From: DAONDQ01 sp035402645
GTDB taxonomy: Bacteria > Cloacimonadota > Cloacimonadia > Cloacimonadales > DAONDQ01
Direction: 5' to 3'
Length of the DNA stretch: 64,000 nucleotides
Assembly: GCA_035402645.1 (NCBI GenBank)
Contig: DAONDQ010000003.1
Span: 1-64,000 of the forward strand
Part shown: piece by piece, positions 52,345 through 61,738 of the stretch
Numbering within the stretch: position 1 is the stretch's first letter
How the letters are laid out: every line of letters begins with the position of its first letter
Translations under genes and position numbers: made by a program
Notes under the pieces: generated by a model
Seen by the model: only the letters and a program-made list of their open reading frames with translations
Databases searched by the model: none
What the model was told of the DNA's origin: nothing

Positions 52345-53343
52345 TTACATATTCATCATATAGGCTGCCAGGTCAACAATACGGGAGGAATAACCCCATT
52401 CATTGTCATACCAGGCAAATACCTTGGTAATGTTTCCCTTCACCTTGGTCAGACTTGCATCAAAGATGGAAGAGTAGGAATTTCCAACAATATCGCAGGA
52501 CACGATTGGGTCTTCCGTATATTGCAGATAACCTTTCAATGAGGTTTCGGAAGCACGCTTCATGGCTGCATTGATCTCTTCTTTCGTGACGGTTTTGTTC
52601 AGGACAAGCGACAAGTCAACCAGTGAACCGTCGGGAGTGGGTACACGAATTGCAACCCCATCCATCTTACCATTCAGGGAAGGAATGACCAATCCGATTG
52701 CCTTTGCTGCACCGGTGGAAGTTGGTATCATGCTCACAGCCGCTGCTCTTGCGCGACGAAGATCAGAATGCGGCAAATCGAGTATGCGCTGGTCATTCGT
52801 ATAGGAATGGATTGTTGTCATGAATGCAGTCTCGATTCCAAATTCATCTTCCAACACCTTTGCAACAGGAGCAAGGCAGTTGGTTGTACAGGAAGCATTC
52901 GAAACGATCTTATGTTCTGGTTTCAATGTATTATGGTTCACACCCATGACAACCGTGGCATCTACTTCATCCTTTGCTGGTGCGGAAATAATGACTTTCT
53001 TGGCTCCAGCCTTCAGGTGTTTGGAGGCTTTTTCCTTGGTCGTGAAGAGTCCGGTCGATTCAAGAACGATATCGACATTCAGGCTTGCCCATGGCAATGC
53101 TTCCGGATCCTTTTCCGCAAAGATGCGGATTTCCTTACCATCCACGATGATGCTGTTTTCTGTGTGACTTACTTCACCCTGGTAGACCTTATGTACACTG
53201 TCATATTTGAACAGATGTGCAAGAGTTTTGGAATCTGTGAGATCATTGATGGCAACGACATCGATTTCCGGGTGATTCTTTAGGATGATACGCAGGACTT
53301 GGCGTCCAATACGTCCGAATCCATTGATTGCAAGGTTTTTCAT
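52345..53343 (-). CDS. gap: Glyceraldehyde-3-phosphate dehydrogenase
   Basis: This 332-residue glycolytic enzyme interconverts glyceraldehyde-3-phosphate and 1,3-bisphosphoglycerate. The Rossmann fingerprint is NGFGRIGRQVLR, Asp34 (AINDLTD) indicates NAD+ rather than NADP+ preference, the catalytic Cys is C152 in SNASCTTNCLAP and its base is H179 (TIHSYTNDQ). RBS AAAGGAG precedes the ATG. It lies 28 bp after the aldolase gene, so the operon supplies two consecutive glycolytic steps. Confidence 0.98.
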   Translation of the reverse strand: MKNLAINGFGRIGRQVLRIILKNHPEIDVVAINDLTDSKTLAHLFKYDSVHKVYQGEVSHTENSIIVDGKEIRIFAEKDPEALPWASLNVDIVLESTGLFTTKEKASKHLKAGAKKVIISAPAKDEVDATVVMGVNHNTLKPEHKIVSNASCTTNCLAPVAKVLEDEFGIETAFMTTIHSYTNDQRILDLPHSDLRRARAAAVSMIPTSTGAAKAIGLVIPSLNGKMDGVAIRVPTPDGSLVDLSLVLNKTVTKEEINAAMKRASETSLKGYLQYTEDPIVSCDIVGNSYSSIFDASLTKVKGNITKVFAWYDNEWGYSSRIVDLAAYMMNM

Positions 53344-53371
53344 GACAGAACTCCTTTTATTTTCTTTGAAT

Positions 53372-54346
53372 TTATAACAAAATACTCTGATTTGCGCTGC
53401 CGGTCATGACAACGAAATCTTCTATCGTCTTTTGAACTGCATTTTCGGTCAATACCATCCACTTACGGGGATCGAATTTAGACTTATCAGGGAAATAATC
53501 ATTCGGGTTGACATCCGCTGGGCATACGATTGCATACTTTTCCTTTTCCCAGAACGCCTGTACGGCTGTTGCCATATCCATTTGGTATTGAGTATCCTTG
53601 TTGATCTTCACCACACCATTCCGAATGGCTGTCGTCTGCTGCAGATCTGTCAAACCGGATGCACCGTGAAGAACAATTCCTCTTTCAACACCATGGGAAA
53701 TGAGAAGATCATCAATTTCCTTAATCAAATCAAGATGCAGAACAACCTTTGCGCCTTTCGTCACACCGTGATTGGTTCCAACTGAGGCTGCGAACAGGTC
53801 AACATTCGTTTTCATCACGAATTCAAGGGCTTCTTCAGGTTTTGTATATAATTCGGATTCAGAAACGATTTCATCTTCCGAACCCTTGATATGCCCAATC
53901 TCACCTTCCACCAGAGTATCATATTTATGGGCAATATTCACCACTTCCTTCGTGATGCGTATATTCTCGTTCAATTCTTCCTTGGAAGCATCGATCATGA
54001 CGGAAGAGACAAGCCCATTCTCGATGCAATAAACGATAAAATCGAAATAATTCGGTGTTGCATGATCGATATGAAGACCAATCCCCGAATTATTATACTG
54101 ATTGGAAATGATCTTGATCATACTGGATATCATCTGTGCGCCGACCTTGATATCCTGTGTCGTACCAGCGGCGTACTTCACCGCTCCGGAACTCATCTGG
54201 AGAAGACCATCGGATTTCTTCGCCTCATATCCCTGGACCAAGCCACGAATCGTTGAATCCAACACAACATTGGAAGCAATGATTCCAAAGCGTTGTTTCT
54301 TGGCTTTCAGGAAGACTTCCTGGAGTTTCTTTCCTTCTAAAAACAT
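53372..54346 (-). CDS. Class II fructose-bisphosphate aldolase family protein
   Basis: This 324-residue zinc aldolase has the metal site LHIDHATP (H92, D94, H95), VEGEIGHI, SVGTNHG and VLHGASGL, plus the phosphate-binding KINKDT. The active site is intact. Class II relatives also act on tagatose-bisphosphate (GatY/KbaY), but the neighbouring gap gene favours a glycolytic or gluconeogenic role. RBS TAGGAGG precedes the ATG. It sits between the EIIA-CBS gene and gap, all in one direction with short spacers. Confidence 0.92.
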   Translation of the reverse strand: MFLEGKKLQEVFLKAKKQRFGIIASNVVLDSTIRGLVQGYEAKKSDGLLQMSSGAVKYAAGTTQDIKVGAQMISSMIKIISNQYNNSGIGLHIDHATPNYFDFIVYCIENGLVSSVMIDASKEELNENIRITKEVVNIAHKYDTLVEGEIGHIKGSEDEIVSESELYTKPEEALEFVMKTNVDLFAASVGTNHGVTKGAKVVLHLDLIKEIDDLLISHGVERGIVLHGASGLTDLQQTTAIRNGVVKINKDTQYQMDMATAVQAFWEKEKYAIVCPADVNPNDYFPDKSKFDPRKWMVLTENAVQKTIEDFVVMTGSANQSILL

Positions 54347-54372
54347 GATTCCTCCTAGTTTATTTCTTGTAA

Positions 54373-55269
54373 TTACAAACGAAGTATCTTTTCGACAATA
54401 TCCTTTGTCGTGATCACACCGACCACTTTCCCATCCTTTTCTGCTACCGTCAAATGATACATATTGTGCTTCAACATGATGAACACCACTTCCACCATGG
54501 TGCTGTTCGGACGGACGGTCTTTTGTGCCTTGATGATGTTATCGATGAGCATGGTCTTTTCCTTCTTGAGGAATTCCTGGAATGGTTCCAGATTCAGAAG
54601 GAAGGAAAGGTCTTCCATCATAAAGACATACTCAGGCAAACTCAGGCGTATGATATCCAGATTGTTGATTTCTCCAACATAACACTCAGCATCATCCACA
54701 ACCGGTATAAACCCCATGTGGTGCATTTTCATCAGGTCAGTGACTTCCTGGACTGTAGAGCCCTTACGTATTGTTACAGGGGGCATCATGATATCTCTTG
54801 CCAGCAGATTGGTCTCGACTTCCAGGTCCGTCATTTTCACAAGTTCACAGATTTCCTGCGCCTTTGTGGAATTGATCATTTGTTTGAATATATGTTCATA
54901 GCGGGATGAAATCTTGGCAAAACTGGCTACCGTCTTTAAATAAAGTGCTGACTGCTCAGGTGAAGTAATAATCATGATAACGATTTTCACTTCTTCTCCA
55001 TCGAAGATCACCGGTTTCTTGAATGTCGCAATCGCGACCACAAGTTGATTTAAACCCTCGATTCGGGTATGAGGAATGGAAACGCCATCAGGATAAACCA
55101 TGGAACCGAGCTTCTCTCTTTCTTCCAACCCTTTCATGCAGACATCAGTATCTAATTGAGGAACAGATTTATGCATCTCATTGAGTAAAAATTCGTATAC
55201 GTCCATCTTATTTTCCATCTGGATATGCGGGAAAATCAGGTCAGTTTTTACGATGCTTGCTAAATTCAT
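54373..55269 (-). CDS. PTS EIIA (fructose/Ntr type) fused to a CBS pair
   Basis: This 298-residue protein has an EIIA type 2 domain (about 1-150) with phospho-His H67 in PDGVSIPHTRIEG and the strand VKIVIMIITSPEQSALYLKT, followed by two CBS motifs (about 163-298: LLARDIMMPPVTIRKGSTVQ, MGFIPVVDDAECYVGEI, YHLTVAEKDGKVVGVITTKD) that usually bind adenine nucleotides. No PTS permease, HPr or EI lies nearby. It precedes aldolase and gap in the same direction, which suggests an energy- or flux-sensing regulator and not a sugar transporter component. RBS GGAGGAA is adjacent. Confidence 0.9.
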   Translation of the reverse strand: MNLASIVKTDLIFPHIQMENKMDVYEFLLNEMHKSVPQLDTDVCMKGLEEREKLGSMVYPDGVSIPHTRIEGLNQLVVAIATFKKPVIFDGEEVKIVIMIITSPEQSALYLKTVASFAKISSRYEHIFKQMINSTKAQEICELVKMTDLEVETNLLARDIMMPPVTIRKGSTVQEVTDLMKMHHMGFIPVVDDAECYVGEINNLDIIRLSLPEYVFMMEDLSFLLNLEPFQEFLKKEKTMLIDNIIKAQKTVRPNSTMVEVVFIMLKHNMYHLTVAEKDGKVVGVITTKDIVEKILRL

Positions 55270-55362
55270 CTTTCCTCCAATTGTTCATTCGTCTGAATCA
55301 TCTGCTAAATATTTCCGCTTCATGTTTTTGAATTAATGAAAAACTTACAGAGAAAATCTAAA

Positions 55363-55368
55363 CGTCAA
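55363..55368 (-). promoter_or_regulatory. TTGACG box upstream of the EIIA-CBS operon
   Basis: On the minus strand TTGACG lies 94 nt before the start codon in the divergent region between 55269 and 55482. The sequence 17 bp downstream is AGTTTT, not a standard -10. It belongs to the recurrent TTGAC set. Confidence 0.35.
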
Positions 55369-55481
55369 GTTAAAAAAAGGCAATTCGCTTTTTTAGGGAT
55401 TTGAAAATAATTCTCTTGCGCTTTTATTGCTTGTTGTACTTTTACCAAATCAGAATATTGAATTACTCAAGGATGGATATC

Positions 55482-57929
55482 ATGAAGCATTTCCTTGTCT
55501 TTTTTCTCCTTCTCACTTGTGTGCACCTTTTCTCTGAAACAATCATGACTCAACAAGAAAAGCAACTTTGCTACGATTTACTCAGGTCAGAAAACTTCGA
55601 CTCCACATCCGTGGATTTCCTTAAGGACTGGGCAACCGATACAGACATGAAACTCCCCATCGTCCTCGATATTCTGAATCACCCGTTTCATTATCCTGAT
55701 TTTGTAAAGACCTTGTCGGATAAAATTGAAAATGACAATTACGGTGAGTTGCTTTCTTTCTACCAGGAACTTTTACAGGCAAATGAAGATAAACAAATTG
55801 ATTATCACAATACTTATCATACCTACTTCCGCGATTCAGTGAAGGAGCAAAAGGATATCTTCAAATTCGTGAAAATGGTTTTTACTGATGCTGATTTGAA
55901 TTGGAACCTTGCATGGAAGGAATTGTCCGGTATAGAAAAAGACCAATTGACATACATCGCTTACACCATGTGGCAGGAAAGTGAAGATTCCCTTCGCTAC
56001 AAGGATTTTTACAAATCACATCATATCGATACCTCCCCTGGCATGAACATGGAAAAGATGAAACCCCTCTTGAAAAAAGTCAATATGACCGCCCTTCTCG
56101 ATGCTGCTGCACAGGTACAGGCTGGCTTCGACATATTGCGTACTGATTTACAGGACAAGAAGTTCCATTTCTCAAAAACAATGAAGGAAAGCTCCAAATG
56201 GGGAAATCTGATCATCGGAAGTACCGGAGATGACACGTATTCAAAGAAAACTGCTTTCATTCTCGATCCGGATGGTAACGACCACTATCAGCAGGATATC
56301 AACACGGATTTCAATCACCCTTATTACTGGATTTTGGACATAAATGGCAACGATGAATACTCCAATCCTGAAATATGCAGTCTCTTCCGCTGCTTTGCCG
56401 GTATCGGTGTACATGCCGACCTGAATGGTAACGATGTTTACACCGGCAACGACGGTATGATGTCCTCATTCTTCGGATATCAGTGTCATATCGATAATGC
56501 AGGCAATGATACCTATCGCGGAGGTTCCTATAGCCTCGGTGCAGGTACCTTCGGTATCTCCATCCTCCAGGATAAGACCGGTGACGATTTTTATTCCTGC
56601 ACTTCAAATGGTGAAGGTTTCGGTGGAACCATGGGTATTGGCATGATCTCTGATTTTGAAGGTCATGACATGTATTATGCAGGTGGAGACTACATGCACG
56701 CCCCGCTTGCCCCTCTCGACCAGCGTACCACTTCCCAAGGATTCGGGTTTGGTGTTCGTCCGGACCTTGGCGGCGGTATCGGCATCATCTACGATGGCAA
56801 AGGGAACGACAGTTATCGTGGTGGTGTTTACGCCCAGGGTGTTGCCTACTGGTATGCCCTCGGTATCCTAATCGACAAGGAAGGCAACGACACGTACGAT
56901 GCAGTCTATTACCCCCAAGGAAGCGGAATTCATCTTGCCGCAGGATTTCTGTTCGATGGCTCCGGTGAAGACCATTATTTCTCCAAACACGGACCCGGAG
57001 AAGGTGCAGCCCATGATTTCGGTGTCGGCTTTTTTATCGATAGAGCCGGGAATGATATCTACTCCGTGGAAGGCGGATATGGTCTGGCACTCACCAATTC
57101 CGTGGCTGTGTTCCTCGATGTCAGCGGTGATGACCGGTATGAAAGGAACAATGATTCCAATTTTGGATTTGCATCGGAAGCACGTGATAGCGGTGGCTTG
57201 GGCATGTTCCTCGATACTGGAGGCAAGGACTATTATGCCAACACGTTCTGCAAGGATGATTCCCTCTGGCAGAGAGGGTCATATGGCTTTGGACGGGATG
57301 CAAATCTTGTCATACCCGAGAAGACTGTCATGCAGGAAATGGCAGAAACAGAAGCAGCAGCCGTCGATAGTACAGCCTCAGTTCCAGAACTTTTCAAGAT
57401 AGCCTGTGAATGGGAAGTCGGGAGTGCGCAGAAACGGGTGCAGGTTGCCCGTGAATTGCTTTTGAAGCACCAGGAAGAAACAGCGAAATACATCTACGAA
57501 AATGCCATGAACAGCAAAGATGGTCTTGTCTATCGAGCCATCGAGACCTTCGCAGAGAAATCACCCGAATTGAAGAAGTACTTCCCACAGGGACTGGATA
57601 ATCCTGATTCACTGGTCATCAAGAACACGATTTCACTCATTGCTGATTTAAGTGATTCCACCTATATTCCACAGCTTTCCAACTTCCTGCAGCAGAAAAA
57701 ATATGTGACTGCTGTCCTGTCTGCGCTTGGATACCTCGGAACTGACGAATGTCTCGATCTTTTGCAGCAGTACATGCATTCCACAAACGAGAAGGAGAGG
57801 ATCACGGTTGCCAGGGGATTCAAATATATCAAGAAACCCAGAGCGAAAGAACTGCTTCACCAGATGTCCAATGACCCTTCTTTCCTCGTGCAGGCGATGG
57901 TCAGATTATACGACAAGAAAAACCCTTGA
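55482..57929 (+). CDS. Secreted GNDxY-repeat protein with HEAT-like C-terminus
   Basis: The start at 55482 gives a signal peptide (MKHFLVFFLLLTCVHLFSE); the longer TTG-initiated frame is not supported. The product has 815 residues. After a helical region (about 20-240) come 13 copies of a motif D-x-x-G-(N/D/E)-D-x-Y about 24-32 residues apart (copies start near 56265, 56337, 56418, 56493, 56571 and so on to 57213), separated by Gly-rich strands such as GVAYWYALGILIDKEGNDTY. The spacing suggests a beta-solenoid with Asp/Asn turns that could bind Ca2+. The last about 175 residues look like HEAT repeats. There is no sorting module. No family was recognised. Confidence 0.8.
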   Translation: MKHFLVFFLLLTCVHLFSETIMTQQEKQLCYDLLRSENFDSTSVDFLKDWATDTDMKLPIVLDILNHPFHYPDFVKTLSDKIENDNYGELLSFYQELLQANEDKQIDYHNTYHTYFRDSVKEQKDIFKFVKMVFTDADLNWNLAWKELSGIEKDQLTYIAYTMWQESEDSLRYKDFYKSHHIDTSPGMNMEKMKPLLKKVNMTALLDAAAQVQAGFDILRTDLQDKKFHFSKTMKESSKWGNLIIGSTGDDTYSKKTAFILDPDGNDHYQQDINTDFNHPYYWILDINGNDEYSNPEICSLFRCFAGIGVHADLNGNDVYTGNDGMMSSFFGYQCHIDNAGNDTYRGGSYSLGAGTFGISILQDKTGDDFYSCTSNGEGFGGTMGIGMISDFEGHDMYYAGGDYMHAPLAPLDQRTTSQGFGFGVRPDLGGGIGIIYDGKGNDSYRGGVYAQGVAYWYALGILIDKEGNDTYDAVYYPQGSGIHLAAGFLFDGSGEDHYFSKHGPGEGAAHDFGVGFFIDRAGNDIYSVEGGYGLALTNSVAVFLDVSGDDRYERNNDSNFGFASEARDSGGLGMFLDTGGKDYYANTFCKDDSLWQRGSYGFGRDANLVIPEKTVMQEMAETEAAAVDSTASVPELFKIACEWEVGSAQKRVQVARELLLKHQEETAKYIYENAMNSKDGLVYRAIETFAEKSPELKKYFPQGLDNPDSLVIKNTISLIADLSDSTYIPQLSNFLQQKKYVTAVLSALGYLGTDECLDLLQQYMHSTNEKERITVARGFKYIKKPRAKELLHQMSNDPSFLVQAMVRLYDKKNP

Positions 57930-57973
57930 TTGAAATGATACGTGAAAAAAGATGTCCTGCATAAGGACAGAAT

Positions 57974-59257
57974 ATGAAATTAAGTAAGATAGAAAAACGG
58001 ACATTTCTCCTGCTGATGATATCGACATTCTTCAATGCGATGATCGGCAGTTTGAGCAATATCCAGGACATTATTTCGAAGAAAGCGCTTCATGCCCTCG
58101 ACTGGCAACTGACCCTGCTTGCCATGGTCTGGCCTCTCTCCAATTTCATCTCCATCTGGTGGGGAAAAGTACTGGAGCACTCTAAACATAAAGCCCGATA
58201 TTTTCTATTGGTTGCGATTCTCGGCAGACTTGTCCTTATTTTTGGGATGTGGGTCGTTAATATGAACCAGTTCCTCATTCTTCTAACGTTCATGTTCTCT
58301 TTTTCTTCGCTGTTGATACCTGCCACCAATGCCATCTACCAGGAAAATATATCACCCATGAATAGGGGAAGAATTTTCGGCTATACAGTCAGTCTAACGA
58401 CCCTGGCAGCAATGGTCATCTCCTTTTTTGCCGGAAGACTGCTCGACCAGAATGAACACTCCTTTCATATGATCCTCATGGCTGCGGGAATCTCCGGATT
58501 TCTGAGTGCATTCGTTCTCTCTTTGGTGAAATTCGACAAGAATTACCAGCGTCCGCAACTCGATTCCATGACTCCCCGTGAAATCCTCTACACACCGATC
58601 AAGCGTATGATGGAGATTCTCAAAACCAATAAGGAATTTGCCAAGTTCGAGAGGAATTTCTCTGCATACGGTATGGGGTTTATCATGCTGCAGCCGGTGA
58701 TCCCGATTTATCTTGTCCAAAACCTGCAATTAAATTATACATACAATTTCCTGGGAAAGGGAATCCTGTCGCAATACGGTTTCCTGATTCTTTCTCCCAT
58801 CATTGGGAAACTTCATGACAAGTTTCATCCGCATAAGTTCACTGCCATTTCATTTGGTGCCCTGACAACTTATCCCCTGATGTTCCTGCTCTCTTATTTC
58901 GTGCATGACAGATTCTGGGCAATCCTGCTCGTCTATATTGCTTTTGTGCTATTTGGAGTAGCCATGACAGGTGTGAATATCTCCTGGAATATGGGAACCA
59001 TATTTTTTGCCGGAAAAGGTGAATCGCCAATGTACCAGAGTGTGCATGTGACGATGACTGGCTTACGGGGTGTTGTAGCGCCATTGCTGGGACTATTTCT
59101 TCTCCGTACATGCGGAATTGCCAGTGTTTTTCTTGTTGCAACACTTTTCCTGATTCTTGCTTCCTGGCTTAGCAGAAGAGACTACAAGAACTTCCAATGC
59201 AAGTCAGAAGTGGAATGCGTACCTGAGAATCTGAATCTTCTCAACCCGAACGGATAA
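57974..59257 (+). CDS. MFS transporter
   Basis: This 427-residue integral membrane protein has about twelve hydrophobic segments arranged in two halves with a central cytoplasmic loop (about 188-225, MTPREILYTPIKRMMEILKT). The first-half motif NAIYQENISPMNRGRIFGYT fits the loop 4-5 region of major facilitator proteins. It lies 44 bp downstream of the GNDxY-repeat gene, which may mean cotranscription. The substrate cannot be inferred. Confidence 0.85.
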   Translation: MKLSKIEKRTFLLLMISTFFNAMIGSLSNIQDIISKKALHALDWQLTLLAMVWPLSNFISIWWGKVLEHSKHKARYFLLVAILGRLVLIFGMWVVNMNQFLILLTFMFSFSSLLIPATNAIYQENISPMNRGRIFGYTVSLTTLAAMVISFFAGRLLDQNEHSFHMILMAAGISGFLSAFVLSLVKFDKNYQRPQLDSMTPREILYTPIKRMMEILKTNKEFAKFERNFSAYGMGFIMLQPVIPIYLVQNLQLNYTYNFLGKGILSQYGFLILSPIIGKLHDKFHPHKFTAISFGALTTYPLMFLLSYFVHDRFWAILLVYIAFVLFGVAMTGVNISWNMGTIFFAGKGESPMYQSVHVTMTGLRGVVAPLLGLFLLRTCGIASVFLVATLFLILASWLSRRDYKNFQCKSEVECVPENLNLLNPNG

Positions 59258-59319
59258 CTAATTGTATCTATTGGGTAGGGTTAAAGTGTCATGAGAATAC
59301 CGTTCGTCATTCGTATCTG

Positions 59320-59420
59320 AAGCCAATCTTTTACCAATATGATACCTGTCCCATTCCAATCCCGAGAGATTGGAATGAGATTGGAAAGGGATTGGTATTG
59401 GATTGGATAGGGATTGCAAT
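59320..59420. repeat. Head-to-head array of degenerate 11-bp units (CCAAT / ATTGG)
   Basis: Four left units start at 59320, 59331, 59342 and 59353 with core CCAAT (CCTGT in the third). After a 2-nt GA centre, five right units start at 59366, 59377, 59388, 59399 and 59410 with core ATTGG (ATTGC in the last). Every step is exactly 11 bp and the innermost pair is complementary at 10 of 11 positions. It lies in the leader of the U32 peptidase gene. The same period and symmetry occur at 32598-32693. Confidence 0.8.
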
Positions 59421-59513
59421 GCCACAGGATATTCCCTGTTCATTTATCATGACCTGCTTTGTGTCACATGAAAAATCCCTTGCTACAAATCTACAGGTTA
59501 TCAATGTCAACAT

Positions 59514-61505
59514 ATGAATAAAGATACAAAACCGACTCCCGAACTACTTCTTCCTGCAGGCAGCAGGGAAGCTTTTGCTGCTGCCATCGAGGGAGGTGCT
59601 GATGCAATTTATCTTGGATTGGAGAAGTTCAATGCGAGAAACAGGGCGAAGAACTTCCATGCCGAAGACCTACCAGTCTTATTGGACATTGCGCATAAGC
59701 ACAAGGTGAAGGTGTATCTCACGCTCAATACTCTTCTTAAGAATATAGAACTCAAGCCATTTTTGGAACTTGTTCAATTTCTATCCACCTGCAATCCTGA
59801 TGCGATTATCGTTCAGGACTGGGGTGCATTTCATTTCCTTCGACAAATGCTGAAGACCCAGATCCATGGAAGTACGCAGATGGGAATGCACAATTCGCAA
59901 GGGGTACAATTCGGTCAGAAAACAGGACTGACCAGGATTATTCTAGCTCGCGAACTGACCATGCCTGAATTGCAGGAAATTCAAAAGAAAAGCCCCATCG
60001 AATTGGAGATGTTCACACATGGTGCCTTATGCTATTCTTTTTCTGGAGGGTGCCTTTTCTCGAGTTATTCAGGAGGAATGAGTGCCAATAGGGGCTTGTG
60101 CCGACAACCCTGCAGAAGACTCTACTCAGAAGAAGATACCTCAAAATACTGGTTCAACCTGAAAGACCTACAACTCCTGGAAATGATCCCTCAACTGCTC
60201 AAACTCGGTGTGCATTCCTTCAAGATAGAAGGGAGAATGAAGCGTGCTGATTATGTATATTCAGTTGCAAGGGCATATCGACTGGCGATCGATCATCCTG
60301 AACGGATGCAGGAAGCACGGGCAATTCTCGATCATGCCCTGAATCGTGAAACAACTGCATATTTCATGCAGAATCCAATCATAGAGAATATTGCAGATTT
60401 CCCATTTACCGGAAAACTGATTGGTAAAGTTCTCCGTGCAGAGAAAGAGCAGGTGGAAATCGAATTATCACAACCAATTCATAAAGGAGATGTGATACGT
60501 ATCCTTCCTTTATCAGGTGAAGACAGACCTGCCGTGTCGATCAGAGAAATGAAACGAAACGGACAATCCGTAACTTCCTCAAACGCTGGAGAGAATGTAT
60601 CAATCAGCATGGACGGGAAAGGAATTGAAACAGGCGAGATGGTGTTCCTGACTGATAAGGCAGTTTTCAAACCCAGCATCCAAATCCCATATAGGAAGCC
60701 AATCCGGTTAAAGCCATTAACGCCACAGAACAGGAATATTCTGGATAAAAGCACAAAAGCAAGGGAAATGGAAGCAAAAAGCGGTTTATACGTCCGAATC
60801 AATGACGAAAAATGGCTTGAGACACTTGCATCCGTAAAGGTGCAGGAGATATGGATCCCCCTTTCATTGGCAGTTTCAATGAAACAATGGGAGAAACAGG
60901 GAGCATTCCGGATCGAATTGCCGCGGTTTATACCCGAAAAGCAGGTAGAGGAAGTGGAAATCGCCATTCAAAAACTTGTTGCCAAAGGAATGAATCGATT
61001 CATCATAAGTCATATATCACAGGTTCAGTTTTTCAGGAATATGAAGAATATAAGTGTTTGGGCGAATGAATGGGTATATTCTTTGAACGATGCAGCCATC
61101 AATTTCTATGCAGATATGCAGATACGAGGATATGTCTATCCACTTGAGAATGATATTCCCAATCTCTTTCAATACAGAAATAAAAATGGGATCGTTCCCC
61201 TGTTCTTCCATCCCCAGTTATTCTATTCGAGACAGCCGGTTCACCTGAAAAGGGAATTTTCGGATAAAGACAGGGAATATCGTATTGTGCGTCAGCATGG
61301 ATGGACCACGGTGCTTCCTGCAGTTCCTGTCTCTGTCTTTCAATTCAGGGATAAACTGGAGGAACGCGGCTACAGCCGTTTCCTGATCGATTTATCCTTT
61401 ATGGATCAGGAGGAAGGATTCCTTGATGAATTGATACAAGCCTATTACAGAGGACTTAAATGGAAGAATGCGACGGCATTTAATTATAAGAAAGGACTTT
61501 GGTGA
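59514..61505 (+). CDS. Peptidase U32 family protein
   Basis: This 663-residue protein has a U32 catalytic-like N-terminal half (ELLLPAGSREAFAAAIEGGADAIYLG; signature EMFTHGALCYSFSGGC about residues 168-183; further cysteines in ANRGLCRQPC) and a C-terminal extension of about 330 residues. Despite the name, characterised relatives (RlhA, TrhP, UbiU/V) are Fe-S proteins that hydroxylate rRNA, tRNA or ubiquinone precursors using prephenate-linked or oxygen-independent chemistry, so an RNA-modifying role is at least as likely as proteolysis. No good RBS is visible. The leader carries the 11-bp array. Confidence 0.9.
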   Translation: MNKDTKPTPELLLPAGSREAFAAAIEGGADAIYLGLEKFNARNRAKNFHAEDLPVLLDIAHKHKVKVYLTLNTLLKNIELKPFLELVQFLSTCNPDAIIVQDWGAFHFLRQMLKTQIHGSTQMGMHNSQGVQFGQKTGLTRIILARELTMPELQEIQKKSPIELEMFTHGALCYSFSGGCLFSSYSGGMSANRGLCRQPCRRLYSEEDTSKYWFNLKDLQLLEMIPQLLKLGVHSFKIEGRMKRADYVYSVARAYRLAIDHPERMQEARAILDHALNRETTAYFMQNPIIENIADFPFTGKLIGKVLRAEKEQVEIELSQPIHKGDVIRILPLSGEDRPAVSIREMKRNGQSVTSSNAGENVSISMDGKGIETGEMVFLTDKAVFKPSIQIPYRKPIRLKPLTPQNRNILDKSTKAREMEAKSGLYVRINDEKWLETLASVKVQEIWIPLSLAVSMKQWEKQGAFRIELPRFIPEKQVEEVEIAIQKLVAKGMNRFIISHISQVQFFRNMKNISVWANEWVYSLNDAAINFYADMQIRGYVYPLENDIPNLFQYRNKNGIVPLFFHPQLFYSRQPVHLKREFSDKDREYRIVRQHGWTTVLPAVPVSVFQFRDKLEERGYSRFLIDLSFMDQEEGFLDELIQAYYRGLKWKNATAFNYKKGLW

Positions 61506-61539
61506 AGTTCGAAGTGCGAAGTACGAAGTTCGAAGTAAT
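61505..61539. repeat. Degenerate 7-bp tandem array (GAAGTTC type)
   Basis: Five heptamers with consensus GAAGT(T/G/A)C start at 61505, 61512, 61519, 61526 and 61533, beginning at the last base of the U32 stop codon. Confidence 0.75.
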
Positions 61540-61574
61540 TTCAGAGAAGGGAACAGAAAGCAGTCCGAATGAGT

Positions 61575-61624
61575 CCCTCCCTTGAGATGAAGGGAGGGTG
61601 GCACGGTGTGCCGGGTGAGTTTGA
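61575..61624. repeat. Hairpin plus dispersed GTGCCGG(A/G)TGAGTTTGA repeat
   Basis: CCCTCCCTT (61575-61583) pairs with AAGGGAGGG (61590-61598). The overlapping 28-nt block 61597-61624 matches 3090-3117 at 25 of 28 positions. In both places a C/G-rich hairpin precedes the block, so hairpin and block are probably one element. Confidence 0.65.
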
Positions 61625-61673
61625 TAGTCCTGTAAAATAGCTACATTCAACTCAATACAATTTTACTTTTCAT

Positions 61674-61700
61674 GGATCCTCGCATTCGCAAGGATGACAA
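61674..61700. repeat. Dispersed 27-nt repeat, copy 2
   Basis: GGATCCTCGCATTCGC through AGGATGACAA matches 141-167 at 24 of 27 positions. It lies between the hairpin repeat and another 7-bp array. Confidence 0.65.
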
Positions 61701-61738
61701 ACTCAATGAACCACATAAGCTCATATTTTAACTTTTCA

